A DNA stretch of 64,000 nucleotides from assembly GCA_016705325.1 (NCBI GenBank), contig JADIYJ010000030.1, positions 67,001 to 131,000 of the forward strand, read 5' to 3'. Position 1 is the first letter of the stretch. Each line of letters starts with the position of its first letter. The DNA comes from Pseudomonadota bacterium. GTDB lineage: Bacteria; Pseudomonadota; Gammaproteobacteria; Steroidobacterales; Steroidobacteraceae. The notes beneath the pieces were generated by a model, which worked only from the letters and a program-made list of their open reading frames with translations, did not search any database and had not been told where the DNA came from. Of the stretch, positions 1 through 19,207 are shown in pieces. The position numbers and the translations under genes are program-made.

Positions 1-2
1 AG

Positions 3-332
3 CTCGTCGCAGCAGTCGCGATCCTCGTGGCGGGCGTCGCGTCCTTCTACGTGTTCGACCAGTACCCGGCCGCGGTGCGCTGGCTGGTCGTGCTGGTCGC
101 GGTGGCAGCCGGCATCTTCGTCGCGCTGCAGTCGGCGCAGGGTCGCGAGCTGTGGCAGTTCGTGCAGGGTTCGCGCGTCGAACTGCGCAAGGTCGTCTGG
201 CCCACGCGCGAGGACACCACCAAGATGACGCTCGTCGTCGTCGCGGCAATCCTCGTGATGGGGCTTTTTTTCTGGCTGCTCGACATGATGCTGGGCGCGA
301 TCACGCGCGCCCTCACCGGGCAAGGGGGCTGA
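3..332 (+). CDS. secE: Preprotein translocase subunit SecE (5' end cut by window)
   Basis: SecE is the small inner-membrane subunit that clamps SecY in the SecYEG protein-export channel. The reading frame is open from base 3, so the true start lies upstream; 109 residues are visible, against about 127 in the E. coli three-helix form. Visible are two hydrophobic segments, a basic amphipathic stretch ending in the conserved ELRKVVWPT motif (around bases 180-205), and a last membrane helix (VVVAAILVMGLFFWLL). The stop is followed two bases later by nusG, the usual secE-nusG pairing. The GTG at base 27 is only an internal codon. Confidence 0.93.
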   Translation, partial: LVAAVAILVAGVASFYVFDQYPAAVRWLVVLVAVAAGIFVALQSAQGRELWQFVQGSRVELRKVVWPTREDTTKMTLVVVAAILVMGLFFWLLDMMLGAITRALTGQGG

Positions 333-334
333 CC

Positions 335-820
335 GTGGCGCTGCGCTGGTATGTCGTTCACGCCTACTCGAACTTCGAGCACAAGGTCTCGGCGAGCCTG
401 AGGGACCGCGTCAAGCTCCACGGGCTCGACGACAAGTTCGGCGAGATCCTGGTCCCGACCGAAGAAGTGGTCGAGATGCGGGACGGGCAGCGCCGCAAGA
501 GCGAGCGCAAGTTCTTCCCGGGCTACGTGCTCGTGCAGATGGAGATGAACGAAGACACCTGGCACCTCGTGCGCGAGACGCCGAAGGTCCTCGGGTTCAA
601 CGGGGAGCCCGCGAGGGCGTTCGCACCCAACAGAGGTAGAGAGAGATGGCAAAGAAAGTCAACGGCTACGTCAAGCTGCAGGTGCCTGCAGGCCAGGCGA
701 ACCCGAGCCCGCCGATCGGTCCGGCGCTCGGCCAGCAGGGCGTCAACATCATGGAGTTCTGCAAGCAGTTCAATGCGCAGACGCAGCAGGTCGAGAAGGG
801 CCTGCCGATTCCGGTGGTGA
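335..820 (+). CDS. nusG: Transcription factor NusG, N-terminal half only; KOW domain missing
   Basis: NusG binds RNA polymerase through its N-terminal NGN domain and Rho or ribosomal protein S10 through its C-terminal KOW domain. The GTG start directly after secE gives MALRWYVVHAYSNFEHKV, a typical NusG start. NusG similarity runs for about 88 residues and ends at the conserved RETPKVLGF (near base 598). The expected linker and KOW domain (about 90 residues, about 270 bases) are absent. The sequence passes straight into what looks like the normal rplK upstream region, and the frame stays open to base 820 only as a shadow of rplK. The missing part is most simply an assembly deletion, because NusG is normally full length and usually essential in this group. 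Confidence 0.85.
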   Translation: MALRWYVVHAYSNFEHKVSASLRDRVKLHGLDDKFGEILVPTEEVVEMRDGQRRKSERKFFPGYVLVQMEMNEDTWHLVRETPKVLGFNGEPARAFAPNRGRERWQRKSTATSSCRCLQARRTRARRSVRRSASRASTSWSSASSSMRRRSRSRRACRFRW

Positions 821-1083
821 TCACGGTCTACAGCGACCGCAGCTTCACCTTCATCATGAAGACGCCGCCCGCGTCCGTGCTGATCCGCAAGGCGATCGGC
901 ATCGAGAAGGGCAGCGGCACGCCGAACACCGCCAAGGTCGGCAAGATCACGCGCAAGCAGCTCGAAGACATTGCCAGGACGAAGACCCCGGACCTGACCG
1001 CCGCCGATCTCGAAGCGGCCGTGAGGACCATCGCGGGCAGTGCCCGCAGCATGGGTGTCGACGTCGAAGGGCTGGAGGTCTGA
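646..1083 (+). CDS. rplK: 50S ribosomal protein L11
   Basis: L11 (145 residues, usual length about 142) forms the base of the L7/L12 stalk with 23S rRNA and contacts elongation factors. The N-terminal domain (residues 1 to about 70) holds the proline-rich PPIGPALGQQGVNIM helix that lines the thiostrepton/factor site. The C-terminal domain (about 75-145) holds the rRNA-binding GKITRKQLEDIA segment. The ATG follows a purine-rich ribosome site (GAGGTAGAGAGAG). It is followed after two bases by rplA, the standard L11 operon, whose L1 product usually represses translation of both genes. Confidence 0.97.
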   Translation: MAKKVNGYVKLQVPAGQANPSPPIGPALGQQGVNIMEFCKQFNAQTQQVEKGLPIPVVITVYSDRSFTFIMKTPPASVLIRKAIGIEKGSGTPNTAKVGKITRKQLEDIARTKTPDLTAADLEAAVRTIAGSARSMGVDVEGLEV

Positions 1084-1085
1084 TC

Positions 1086-1790
1086 ATGGTTGCCGTCGCC
1101 AAGCGTATGAAGCCGTGGGCCGAGAAGATCGTCCCGGGCAAGCAGTACCCGATCGAGGATGCCATCGGCATCGTCAAGCAGTTCGCCACCGCCAAGTTCG
1201 ACGAAGCCGTCGACGTCTCGGTCAACCTGGGCGTGGACGCGTCCAAGTCGGACCAGCAGGTCCGCGGCTCGACCGTGCTACCGCACGGCACGGGCAAGAC
1301 CGTCCGCGTCGCGGTGTTCACGCAGGGCAAGAATGCCGATCTCGCGCGTGAAGCCGGCGCCGACATCGTCGGCATGGAGGACCTCGCCGAAAAGGTCAAG
1401 GCGGGCGAGCTCAACTTCGACGTGGTGGTCGCCAGCCCGGACGCCATGCGCGTCGTCGGCCAGCTCGGCCAGATCCTCGGTCCGCGCGGCCTGATGCCGA
1501 ACCCGAAAGTCGGCACGGTCACGCCGGACGTCGCGGGCGCCGTCCGCAACGCGAAGGCCGGCCAGGTTCGTTTCCGCACCGACAAGGGCGGCGTGATCCA
1601 TTGCACGATCGGCAAGGCGAGTTTCGACACGTCGAAGCTGAAGGAAAACCTGCAGGCCCTGCTGGGCGACCTGCAGAAGTCCAAGCCGGCGTCGTCGAAG
1701 GGCGTCTACCTGCGCAAGGTCACCGTGTCGTCGACGATGGGTCCCGGCGTGCCGGTCGACCAGTCGTCGCTCACGTCGACTGCGGGTTGA
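1086..1790 (+). CDS. rplA: 50S ribosomal protein L1
   Basis: L1 (234 residues, the usual length) forms the mobile stalk that guides deacylated tRNA out of the E site, and is the known repressor of the rplKA mRNA. The start MVAVAKRMKPWAEKIVPG and the RNA-binding stretch LMPNPKVGTVTPDV (around bases 1490-1530) are characteristic. The ribosome site is within the last codons of rplK (GGAGG), consistent with translational coupling. The gene is followed by a 282-base structured leader instead of running straight into rplJ. Confidence 0.97.
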   Translation: MVAVAKRMKPWAEKIVPGKQYPIEDAIGIVKQFATAKFDEAVDVSVNLGVDASKSDQQVRGSTVLPHGTGKTVRVAVFTQGKNADLAREAGADIVGMEDLAEKVKAGELNFDVVVASPDAMRVVGQLGQILGPRGLMPNPKVGTVTPDVAGAVRNAKAGQVRFRTDKGGVIHCTIGKASFDTSKLKENLQALLGDLQKSKPASSKGVYLRKVTVSSTMGPGVPVDQSSLTSTAG

Positions 1791-1828
1791 GCCGGGACGA
1801 AGCTTTTTGAATTCAAGGTTTTGATGCA

Positions 1829-2072
1829 GGGCCGTCCATCGCCCCAGCCCACGCGAGTGGCGCTGGCACCACCTCGGTGGTGTAAAGCGGGGGACGGTCA
1901 TCATCGAAGACCGCAGGCGGGAGAACTCCTCGGAGCCGCTCCCTTAATCGCGCAGCCTGCGCAGATGGTGGTACCCGAGTCAGTGTCTCACTGCCGAAGG
2001 TCCGCCTTCTTACGAAGGGCGAACGCCTACGGATGGGTGTTCGAAGTTTGATCTTCAGGCCAGGAGGAAGAC
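1829..2072 (+). promoter_or_regulatory. Structured 5' leader of rplJL, L10(L12)-binding type
   Basis: The 282-base gap before rplJ is rich in hairpins. CACCAC/GTGGTG (1867-1882, loop CTCG) and a CCAC-GCGA-GTGG hairpin near 1845-1860 are enclosed by a possible CCGTCC/GGACGG helix. Downstream, GCAGGC (1913-1918) can pair with GCCTGC (1955-1960), enclosing a GGGAGAACTCC..CTTAAT segment that resembles the known L10 leader RNA to which L10(L12)4 binds to shut off rplJL translation. The assignment comes from recognition of pattern and position; no covariance search was run. Confidence 0.7.
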
Positions 2073-2603
2073 ATGGCGCTTAGATTTGACGACAAGAAGG
2101 CACTGGTCGCCGAAGTGGCAACGGTCGCGCAGTCCGCGCTGTCCGTGGTCGCTGCGGAGTACCGGGGGCTGCCGGTTGCGAAGCTCACCGAGCTCCGTGC
2201 CAAGGCCCGCGCCAACCGCGTCTACATGCGTGTGGTGAAGAACACGCTGGCCCGTCGAGCCATCGCCGGCACTCAGTTCGAGTGCGTCGGTGACAAGCTC
2301 AAGGGTCCGCTGATCCTCGCCTTCTCGCAGGACGATCCGGGTGCGGCAGCACGGCTGATCAAGGCATTCGCGAAGGACAACGACAAGCTCGTGCCGACGC
2401 TGGTGTCCCTGGGCGGCACGGTTCTGCCGGGTAGTGACCTCGAGCGCGTCGCAAGCCTTCCTACCAAGGACCAGGCTTTGGCGCAGCTGCTCGGAGTCAT
2501 CAAGGCCCCGATCGGCAAGTTCGTTCGCACGCTGGCAGAGCCTCACGCGAAGCTCGTGCGCACGATTGCAGCGGTCAAGGACCAGAAGAGCGCGGCCGCC
2601 TGA
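2073..2603 (+). CDS. rplJ: 50S ribosomal protein L10
   Basis: L10 (176 residues, E. coli 165) anchors the L7/L12 dimers to the ribosomal stalk base and, as L10(L12)4, autoregulates this operon. The N-terminal half (start MALRFDDKKALVAEVATVAQ; VVKNTLARRA near residues 50-60) is the rRNA/L11-facing domain. The C-terminal helix, from about residue 130, is the L12 docking part. A strong AGGAGG ribosome site sits seven bases before the ATG. The alanine-rich tail ends in KSAAA. Confidence 0.97.
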   Translation: MALRFDDKKALVAEVATVAQSALSVVAAEYRGLPVAKLTELRAKARANRVYMRVVKNTLARRAIAGTQFECVGDKLKGPLILAFSQDDPGAAARLIKAFAKDNDKLVPTLVSLGGTVLPGSDLERVASLPTKDQALAQLLGVIKAPIGKFVRTLAEPHAKLVRTIAAVKDQKSAAA

Positions 2604-2663
2604 GGCGGTCGCACACGTTGATTTACGGGTATTCAGGCAACAGCTTTTACAGGAGCAACTGAC

Positions 2664-3047
<384 letters not shown>

Positions 3048-3079
3048 CCGCGATGCACGGGCCCGTGCCCGTTGCAGCA

Positions 3080-3134
3080 AGGGGAGCCGGGCGGCGCAAC
3101 AGCACCGTCCGGCGGCCCCTGTTCGTCGTTTTTT
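3080..3134 (+). terminator. Attenuator-like hairpin between rplL and rpoB
   Basis: AGGGG (3080-3084) pairs with CCCCT (3116-3120), then GCCGG with CCGGC and CGG with CCG, leaving a short loop. Six T follow at 3129-3134, eight bases after the stem. The gap makes it weaker than a classical intrinsic terminator, which fits partial read-through into rpoB. In E. coli an attenuator lies at the same place. Confidence 0.5.
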
Positions 3135-3195
3135 CGTCCGGTAATTTCCGTCGCGCTCAGGCGCCGGCATCGGCAGCCTAGAGAGGGTGATCGCA

Positions 3196-7347
<4,152 letters not shown>

Positions 7348-7384
7348 GCGGCCCCGAGGCCGCCACCACTGCGCAGGTGACCCA

Positions 7385-11605
<4,221 letters not shown>

Positions 11606-11630
11606 AGGGGCCGGGGCGGGGGTACGTACA

Positions 11631-11667
11631 GTGTCAAGTTGACACGGTAGGCCCCCCTCCCTAGAAT
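11631..11667 (+). promoter_or_regulatory. Sigma70 promoter of the str operon with a palindrome over the -35 box
   Basis: TTGACA (11639-11644), a 17-base spacer and TAGAAT (11662-11667) make a near-consensus sigma70 promoter upstream of rpsL. A perfect 15-base palindrome, GTGTCAAGTTGACAC (11631-11645), overlaps the whole -35 box, which is where a repressor or activator site would sit. The promoter is read from sequence; the operator role is inference. Confidence 0.75.
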
Positions 11668-11731
11668 TTCGGCCCCTTGTTTGGGATGCTGCCGGCGATT
11701 CTCCCGTGCGGCATTCGTTTGAACCATACCG

Positions 11732-11749
11732 GGCCGCCGCAGGGCGGCC
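11732..11749 (+). promoter_or_regulatory. GC-rich hairpin in the rpsL leader
   Basis: GGCCGCC, loop GCAG, GGCGGCC form a perfect seven-pair stem in the transcribed leader of the str operon. The bases that follow (TGGTGGTTCTTGC) do not form a clean U-tract, so termination is uncertain. It could protect the mRNA 5' end, act as an attenuator, or be the last part of an rpoC terminator. Confidence 0.4.
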
Positions 11750-11817
11750 TGGTGGTTCTTGCTTGATGTAACGCGGTGGGCGCCTGAGCGTCCGCCAACC
11801 TGGAGTCGGTCCTTACC

Positions 11818-12186
11818 ATGTCAACTGTCAATCAGCTGATCCGTGCGCCGCGCGGCGAAGCCGCCGCCAAGAGCAAGGTCCCCGCGCTCGGCAATTCGCC
11901 GCAGAAGCGCGGTGTCTGCACGCGCGTCTACACCACCACGCCGAAGAAGCCGAACTCGGCGCTGCGCAAGGTCGCCAAGGTGCGCCTGACCAACGGCTAC
12001 GAGGTGATCAGCTACATCGGCGGCGAAGGCCACAACCTGCAGGAGCACTCGGTGGTGCTGATCCGCGGCGGCCGCGTCAAGGACCTGCCGGGCGTGCGCT
12101 ACCACACGGTGCGCGGCACGCTCGATTGCGCCGGCGTCTCCGATCGCAAGCAGAGCCGGTCCAAGTACGGCGCCAAGCGCCCGAAG
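11818..12186 (+). CDS. rpsL: 30S ribosomal protein S12 (stop codon lost, runs into rpsG)
   Basis: S12 lines the decoding centre of the 30S subunit. Residues 1-123 match the family (usual length 123-125), from MSTVNQLIRAPRGEAA to RSKYGAKRPK. The two streptomycin-site lysines are present, in KKPNSALRK and in GGRVKDLPG, so a streptomycin-sensitive genotype is predicted. No stop codon follows: the frame continues for ten residues (EPPPAKRNST) into the ATG of rpsG, giving a 292-residue open frame. A one-to-three-base deletion that removed the stop is the simplest cause. Confidence 0.93.
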
Positions 12187-12216
12187 GAGCCACCACCAGC
12201 GAAGCGGAATTCAACC

Positions 12217-12696
12217 ATGTCTCGTAGAAGCCAAGCCCCCACCCGCACCATCCTGCCGGACCCGAAGTTCAACAGCGTCCTGCTGGCGAAGTTCATGAAC
12301 ATGGTCATGGAGCGCGGCAAGAAGTCCGTCGCCGAGCGCATCGTTTACGGCGCGATCGACCGCATGGCCGAGAAGACCGGCCGCCCGGCCGAGCAGACGC
12401 TCGACCTGCTGACCCAGGCGCTCGACAACGTGAAGCCGATGGTCGAGGTGAAGTCCCGCCGCGTCGGCGGCGCCACCTACCAGGTGCCGATCGAAGTCCG
12501 CGCCCAGCGCCGCCAGACCCTCGCCATGCGCTGGGTCATCGAGGCCGCGACCGCCCGCAGCGAGAAGTCGATGGCGCAGCGCCTCGCGCACGAACTGCTC
12601 GAAGCCTCGGAGAACCGCGGCGCCGCCGTGCGCAAGCGCGAAGACACGCACCGCATGGCCGACGCCAACAAGGCTTTCGCGCATTACCGCTGGTGA
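12217..12696 (+). CDS. rpsG: 30S ribosomal protein S7
   Basis: S7 (159 residues, usual 155-179) nucleates assembly of the 30S head and contacts the E-site tRNA; in E. coli it represses the str operon. The start MSRRSQAPTRTILPDPKFNS and the conserved ETLDLL-like (EQTLDLLTQALDNVKP) and PVEVR-like (QVPIEVRAQRRQTLAMRW) segments identify it. The ATG follows AAGCGGAATTCAACC. In this sequence it lies in the same frame as rpsL with no stop between them, so gene callers may fuse the two. Confidence 0.95.
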   Translation: MSRRSQAPTRTILPDPKFNSVLLAKFMNMVMERGKKSVAERIVYGAIDRMAEKTGRPAEQTLDLLTQALDNVKPMVEVKSRRVGGATYQVPIEVRAQRRQTLAMRWVIEAATARSEKSMAQRLAHELLEASENRGAAVRKREDTHRMADANKAFAHYRW

Positions 12697-12734
12697 GGCC
12701 GCTGGCCCGCCCGCAAGACTGAAGGACTCCCACC

Positions 12735-16047
<3,313 letters not shown>

Positions 16048-16059
16048 AGGTCCAACGCA

Positions 16060-16371
16060 ATGGCACGCCAGAACATCCGTATCCGCCTCAAGGCGTTCGA
16101 CCACCGTCTCATCGACAACTCGGCCCGCGAGATCGTCGAGACTGCCAAGCGCACCGGCGCCACGGTTCGTGGGCCGATTCCGCTGCCGGTGAAGATGGAA
16201 CGCTTCACTATCCTGATCGCCCCGCACGCCGACAAGGACGCGCGGGACCAGTACGAGATGCGCACCCACAAGCGCCTCATGGACATCCTGAACCCGACCG
16301 ACAAGACGGTGGACGCGCTGATGAAGCTCGAACTGCCGGCCGGCGTGGACGTCCAGATCAAGCTGAACTGA
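16060..16371 (+). CDS. rpsJ: 30S ribosomal protein S10 (NusE)
   Basis: S10 (103 residues, exactly the usual length) is a head protein of the 30S subunit and, as NusE, a transcription antitermination factor that binds the NusG KOW domain. The start MARQNIRIRLKAFDHRLID and the loop sequence RGPIPLPVKMERFTILIAPH are characteristic. It follows tuf by 12 bases with an AAAGG ribosome site. Two bases after its stop begins a run of 75 G that separates it from rplC, although in most relatives the two genes are adjacent. Confidence 0.97.
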   Translation: MARQNIRIRLKAFDHRLIDNSAREIVETAKRTGATVRGPIPLPVKMERFTILIAPHADKDARDQYEMRTHKRLMDILNPTDKTVDALMKLELPAGVDVQIKLN

Positions 16372-16372
16372 G

Positions 16373-16448
<76 letters not shown>

Positions 16449-16475
16449 CGGGTCCTTCCTCGCTTTCCAAAGGGC

Positions 16476-16504
16476 TTGCGAAGCCTCCTGGAGTCGCCTA
16501 TAGT
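16476..16504 (+). promoter_or_regulatory. Sigma70 promoter upstream of rplC
   Basis: TTGCGA (16476-16481), a 17-base spacer and TATAGT (16499-16504) form a good sigma70 promoter. It would start a transcript near base 16511 with a leader of about 180 bases before rplC. It sits inside what is usually a continuous S10 operon, after rpsJ. Confidence 0.6.
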
Positions 16505-16530
16505 GCGCGGCTCTCCTCGCCGAGGCCTGG

Positions 16531-16645
16531 CCGGCTTTGCCGGTACCGCTCGAGCGGCGCGACTGCCTGGTCTGGCGGGTCGCTCCACTCAAACGGTTTC
16601 CTTGACGAGCCTGACGCCTGGTTTTGGCGCCCGGAACCAGTTTTT
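16531..16645 (+). promoter_or_regulatory. Structured rplC leader with attenuator-like hairpin
   Basis: The leader contains CCGGC-TTT-GCCGG (16531-16543), the palindrome CCGCTCGAGCGG (16546-16557) and, last, CTGGTT (16618-16623) paired with AACCAG (16635-16640), followed at once by five T (16641-16645). The final element looks like an intrinsic terminator placed 48 bases before the rplC ATG. In E. coli, L4 (encoded by rplD) stops transcription in the S10 leader; an analogous role here is inference, since the leader lies after rpsJ instead of before it. Confidence 0.5.
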
Positions 16646-16692
16646 ATCAGCCGCAGCCAATCGAAGCTGTGGCGGTGTACGAGGACACAGAG

Positions 16693-17391
16693 ATGACGAT
16701 CGGTCTGATTGGCCGCAAGGCCGGCATGACGCGCGTCTTCACGGACGCGGGCGAGTCGATCCCGGTGACGGTGATCGAAGCTCTGCCCAACCGCGTCACC
16801 CAGGTCAAGGGTGTCGAGGGCGACGGCTATCGCGCCATCCAGGTGACGTTCGGCAGCAAGAAGCCGTCGCGCCTGACGCGTGCCGCTGCGGGTCACTTCG
16901 CCAAGGCGAAGGTTGAGCCGGGTGAGGCGCTCGTCGAATTTCGCCTCGCCGACGGCGAAGGCGCCGAACTCGCCGCGGGTTCCGAGCTCAAGGTCGACAT
17001 GTTCGCCAAGGGCCAGGTCGTCGACGTCACCGGCACCACCATCGGTAAAGGCTTCGCCGGCACCATCAAGCGGCACAACTTCGCCGGCGGTCCTGCCTCG
17101 CACGGCGCCTCGTTGTTCCACCGCACGCCGGGCTCGATCGGCCAGCGCCAGACGCCGGGACGCGTGTTCCAGGGCAAGCGCATGTCCGGCCACATGGGCA
17201 ACATCCGCCGCACCATCGAAAAGCTGCAGATCGTCGAGATCGACGCTGTGCGCAACCTGCTGCTGATCCGTGGCGCCGTGCCGGGATCGGCGGGCGGCGA
17301 AGTGATCGTGCGTCCTTCCTTGAAGGCGGCTCGCCTGGCGAAGCGCAAGATGCTGGCGCCGAAGCAGCCGGCCGCCAAGACGAAGAAGTAG
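16693..17391 (+). CDS. rplC: 50S ribosomal protein L3
   Basis: L3 (232 residues from this start, usual 206-220) binds near the 3' end of 23S rRNA and reaches the peptidyl transferase centre. The ATG at 16693 gives MTIGLIGRKAGMTRVF, the normal start; upstream in-frame codons to 16624 belong to the leader. The conserved loop GPASHGASLFHRTPGSIGQRQTPGRV-type segment (around bases 17090-17170) is intact, as is the GRMSGHMG-type stretch (GKRMSGHMGN). An extra lysine/alanine-rich tail explains the length. It heads the rplC-rplD-rplW-rplB series. Confidence 0.96.
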   Translation: MTIGLIGRKAGMTRVFTDAGESIPVTVIEALPNRVTQVKGVEGDGYRAIQVTFGSKKPSRLTRAAAGHFAKAKVEPGEALVEFRLADGEGAELAAGSELKVDMFAKGQVVDVTGTTIGKGFAGTIKRHNFAGGPASHGASLFHRTPGSIGQRQTPGRVFQGKRMSGHMGNIRRTIEKLQIVEIDAVRNLLLIRGAVPGSAGGEVIVRPSLKAARLAKRKMLAPKQPAAKTKK

Positions 17392-17421
17392 CCCGCCCCG
17401 GAAAAATGACGGGAAACTGAC

Positions 17422-18033
17422 ATGGCAACCCAACTCAAGCTCCAGCAGGGCGGCAACAGCATCGAAGTGTCCGAGAAGACCTTCGGCCGCGAATACAACG
17501 AGGCCCTCGTGCACCAGGTCGTCACTGCCTACATGGCAGCGGGTCGCGCCGGCACCAAGCGCCAGAAGAGCAAGGCTGAAGTCCGCGGCGGCGGCATCAA
17601 GCCGTGGAAGCAGAAGGGCGGCGGTCGCGCCCGTGCCGGCTCCATCCGCAGCCCGATCTGGGTCGGCGGTGGCCGCGCCTTTGCAGCCCGCCCGCGCGAT
17701 TTCTCGCAGAAGGTCAACCGCAAGATGTACCGCGGCGCCATCGCTGCGCTGCTGTCCGAGCTGGCTCGCCTCGAGCGCCTGACGGTCGTCGAATCGTTCG
17801 CGCTCGAAGCGCCGAAGACCAGGATGCTCGCCGCGAAGCTCAAGGAGCTGGGTCTCGATGACGTGCTGATCGTCGTCGAAGCCTATGACGAGAAGCTCGA
17901 GCTGGCGTCGCGCAATCTGCACGGCGTCACGGTCCTGCCGGTTACGGCGGTCGACCCGGTGAGCCTGCTCCGCCACGAGCGCGTGCTCGCGACGGTCGGT
18001 GCCGTTCGCATGCTCGAGGAGAAGCTGGCATGA
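17422..18033 (+). CDS. rplD: 50S ribosomal protein L4
   Basis: L4 (203 residues, E. coli 201) lines the peptide exit tunnel and in E. coli autoregulates the S10 operon at both transcription and translation. The tunnel loop is visible as TKRQKSKAEVRGGGIKPWKQ followed by GGGRARAGSIRSPIW (about residues 45-80). The globular part follows. The last four bases overlap the start of rplW (ATGA), implying translational coupling. The structured leader upstream of rplC is the natural place for its feedback to act. Confidence 0.97.
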   Translation: MATQLKLQQGGNSIEVSEKTFGREYNEALVHQVVTAYMAAGRAGTKRQKSKAEVRGGGIKPWKQKGGGRARAGSIRSPIWVGGGRAFAARPRDFSQKVNRKMYRGAIAALLSELARLERLTVVESFALEAPKTRMLAAKLKELGLDDVLIVVEAYDEKLELASRNLHGVTVLPVTAVDPVSLLRHERVLATVGAVRMLEEKLA

Positions 18034-18332
18034 GCAGCAAAGAGCGTTTGATGCAGGTGCTGGTTGCGCCGCACGTGTCCGAAAAGGCCGCGCGCGCATC
18101 CGAGCAGGGCAACCAGATGGTGTTCCGCGTCGCGCGCGATGCCACCAAGCCCGAGATCAAGGCGGCCGTCGAGCTGATGTTCGAAGTCAAGGTCGACGCC
18201 GTGCAGGTCGTGAACGTGATGGGCAAGGCGAAGCGCTTTGGCGGTCGGCCGGGCAAGCGTTCGGACTGGAAGAAGGCCTACGTGAAGCTCGCGCAGGGCC
18301 AGACGATCGATTTCGCCGGCGCCGAAAAGTAG
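18030..18332 (+). CDS. rplW: 50S ribosomal protein L23
   Basis: L23 (100 residues, as in E. coli) sits at the tunnel exit and is the docking point for trigger factor and the signal recognition particle. The segment VAPHVSEKA near the start and the extended rRNA-binding loop KAKRFGGRPGKRSDWKKAYV (about residues 66-87) are characteristic. It starts with the ATG that overlaps the rplD stop. Confidence 0.96.
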   Translation: MSSKERLMQVLVAPHVSEKAARASEQGNQMVFRVARDATKPEIKAAVELMFEVKVDAVQVVNVMGKAKRFGGRPGKRSDWKKAYVKLAQGQTIDFAGAEK

Positions 18333-18364
18333 TCGGCACCGGCAAAGCAGACGGAAGCTAACCA

Positions 18365-19189
18365 ATGGCTCTCATCAAGACCAAACCGACGTCGCCGGGC
18401 CGCCGCTTCGTCGTGAAGGCGGACCGCTCGCACCTGCACAAGGGCGAGCCGGTGCACGCGCTCACGGCTGCGAAGCAGCGCACGGGCGCCCGCAACAACA
18501 TGGGCCGGCAGACGACGCGCCACAAGGGCGGCGGTCATGCCAGGCGCTATCGCGTCGTCGACTTCGTGCGCAACAAGGACGGCGTGCCGGGCAAGGTCGA
18601 GCATCTCGAGTACGACCCGAACCGCAACGCGCATCTCGCCCTGGTGCTCTACGCCGACGGCGAGCGCCGCTACATCCTCGCCCCGAAGGGCGTCGGTGCG
18701 GGCGATGCGATCGTCTCGGGCGTCGATGCCCCGATCAAGTCGGGCAACGCGCTGCCGCTGCGCAACATCCCGATCGGCTCGCTCGTGCACAACGTCGAGC
18801 TGAAGCCCGGCCGTGGCGGCCAGCTCGGCCGCAGCGCCGGCGCCTCGGTGCAGCTGGTCGCGCGCGAAGGCCTGTACGCGACGATCCGCCTGCGCTCGAC
18901 CGAGATGCGCAAGGTGCACGTCGACTGCCGCGCCACGATCGGCGAGGTCGGCAACGAAGAAAACAACCTGATCGTCTACGGCAAGGCTGGCGCGAAGCGC
19001 TGGCGCGGCATTCGTCCGACGGTCCGCGGCGTGGTCATGAACCCCGTCGACCATCCGCACGGCGGTGGTGAGGGCAAGTCCGGCCAGGGCAACCCGCACC
19101 CGGTTTCGCCGTGGGGCTGGAAGACGAAGGGCAAGAAGACCCGCACCAACAAGCGCACGTCCGGACTCATCATCCGGCGCCGTAACTGA
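18365..19189 (+). CDS. rplB: 50S ribosomal protein L2
   Basis: L2 (274 residues, usual 273-276) is a core rRNA-binding protein needed for subunit association and peptidyl transfer. The start MALIKTKPTSPGRRFVV, the GRQTTRHKGGGHARRYRVVD segment and the C-terminal MNPVDHPHGGGEGKSGQG motif, containing the conserved His of the active-site region, are all present. It begins 32 bases after rplW in the same transcript. Confidence 0.97.
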   Translation: MALIKTKPTSPGRRFVVKADRSHLHKGEPVHALTAAKQRTGARNNMGRQTTRHKGGGHARRYRVVDFVRNKDGVPGKVEHLEYDPNRNAHLALVLYADGERRYILAPKGVGAGDAIVSGVDAPIKSGNALPLRNIPIGSLVHNVELKPGRGGQLGRSAGASVQLVAREGLYATIRLRSTEMRKVHVDCRATIGEVGNEENNLIVYGKAGAKRWRGIRPTVRGVVMNPVDHPHGGGEGKSGQGNPHPVSPWGWKTKGKKTRTNKRTSGLIIRRRN

Positions 19190-19207
19190 GCCTGAGAGGA
19201 GCTGCCA

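Noticed and set aside
1821..2051. 76-residue frame in the rplA-rplJ gap
   Set aside because: Lies within the structured L10-type leader and has no recognisable protein features.
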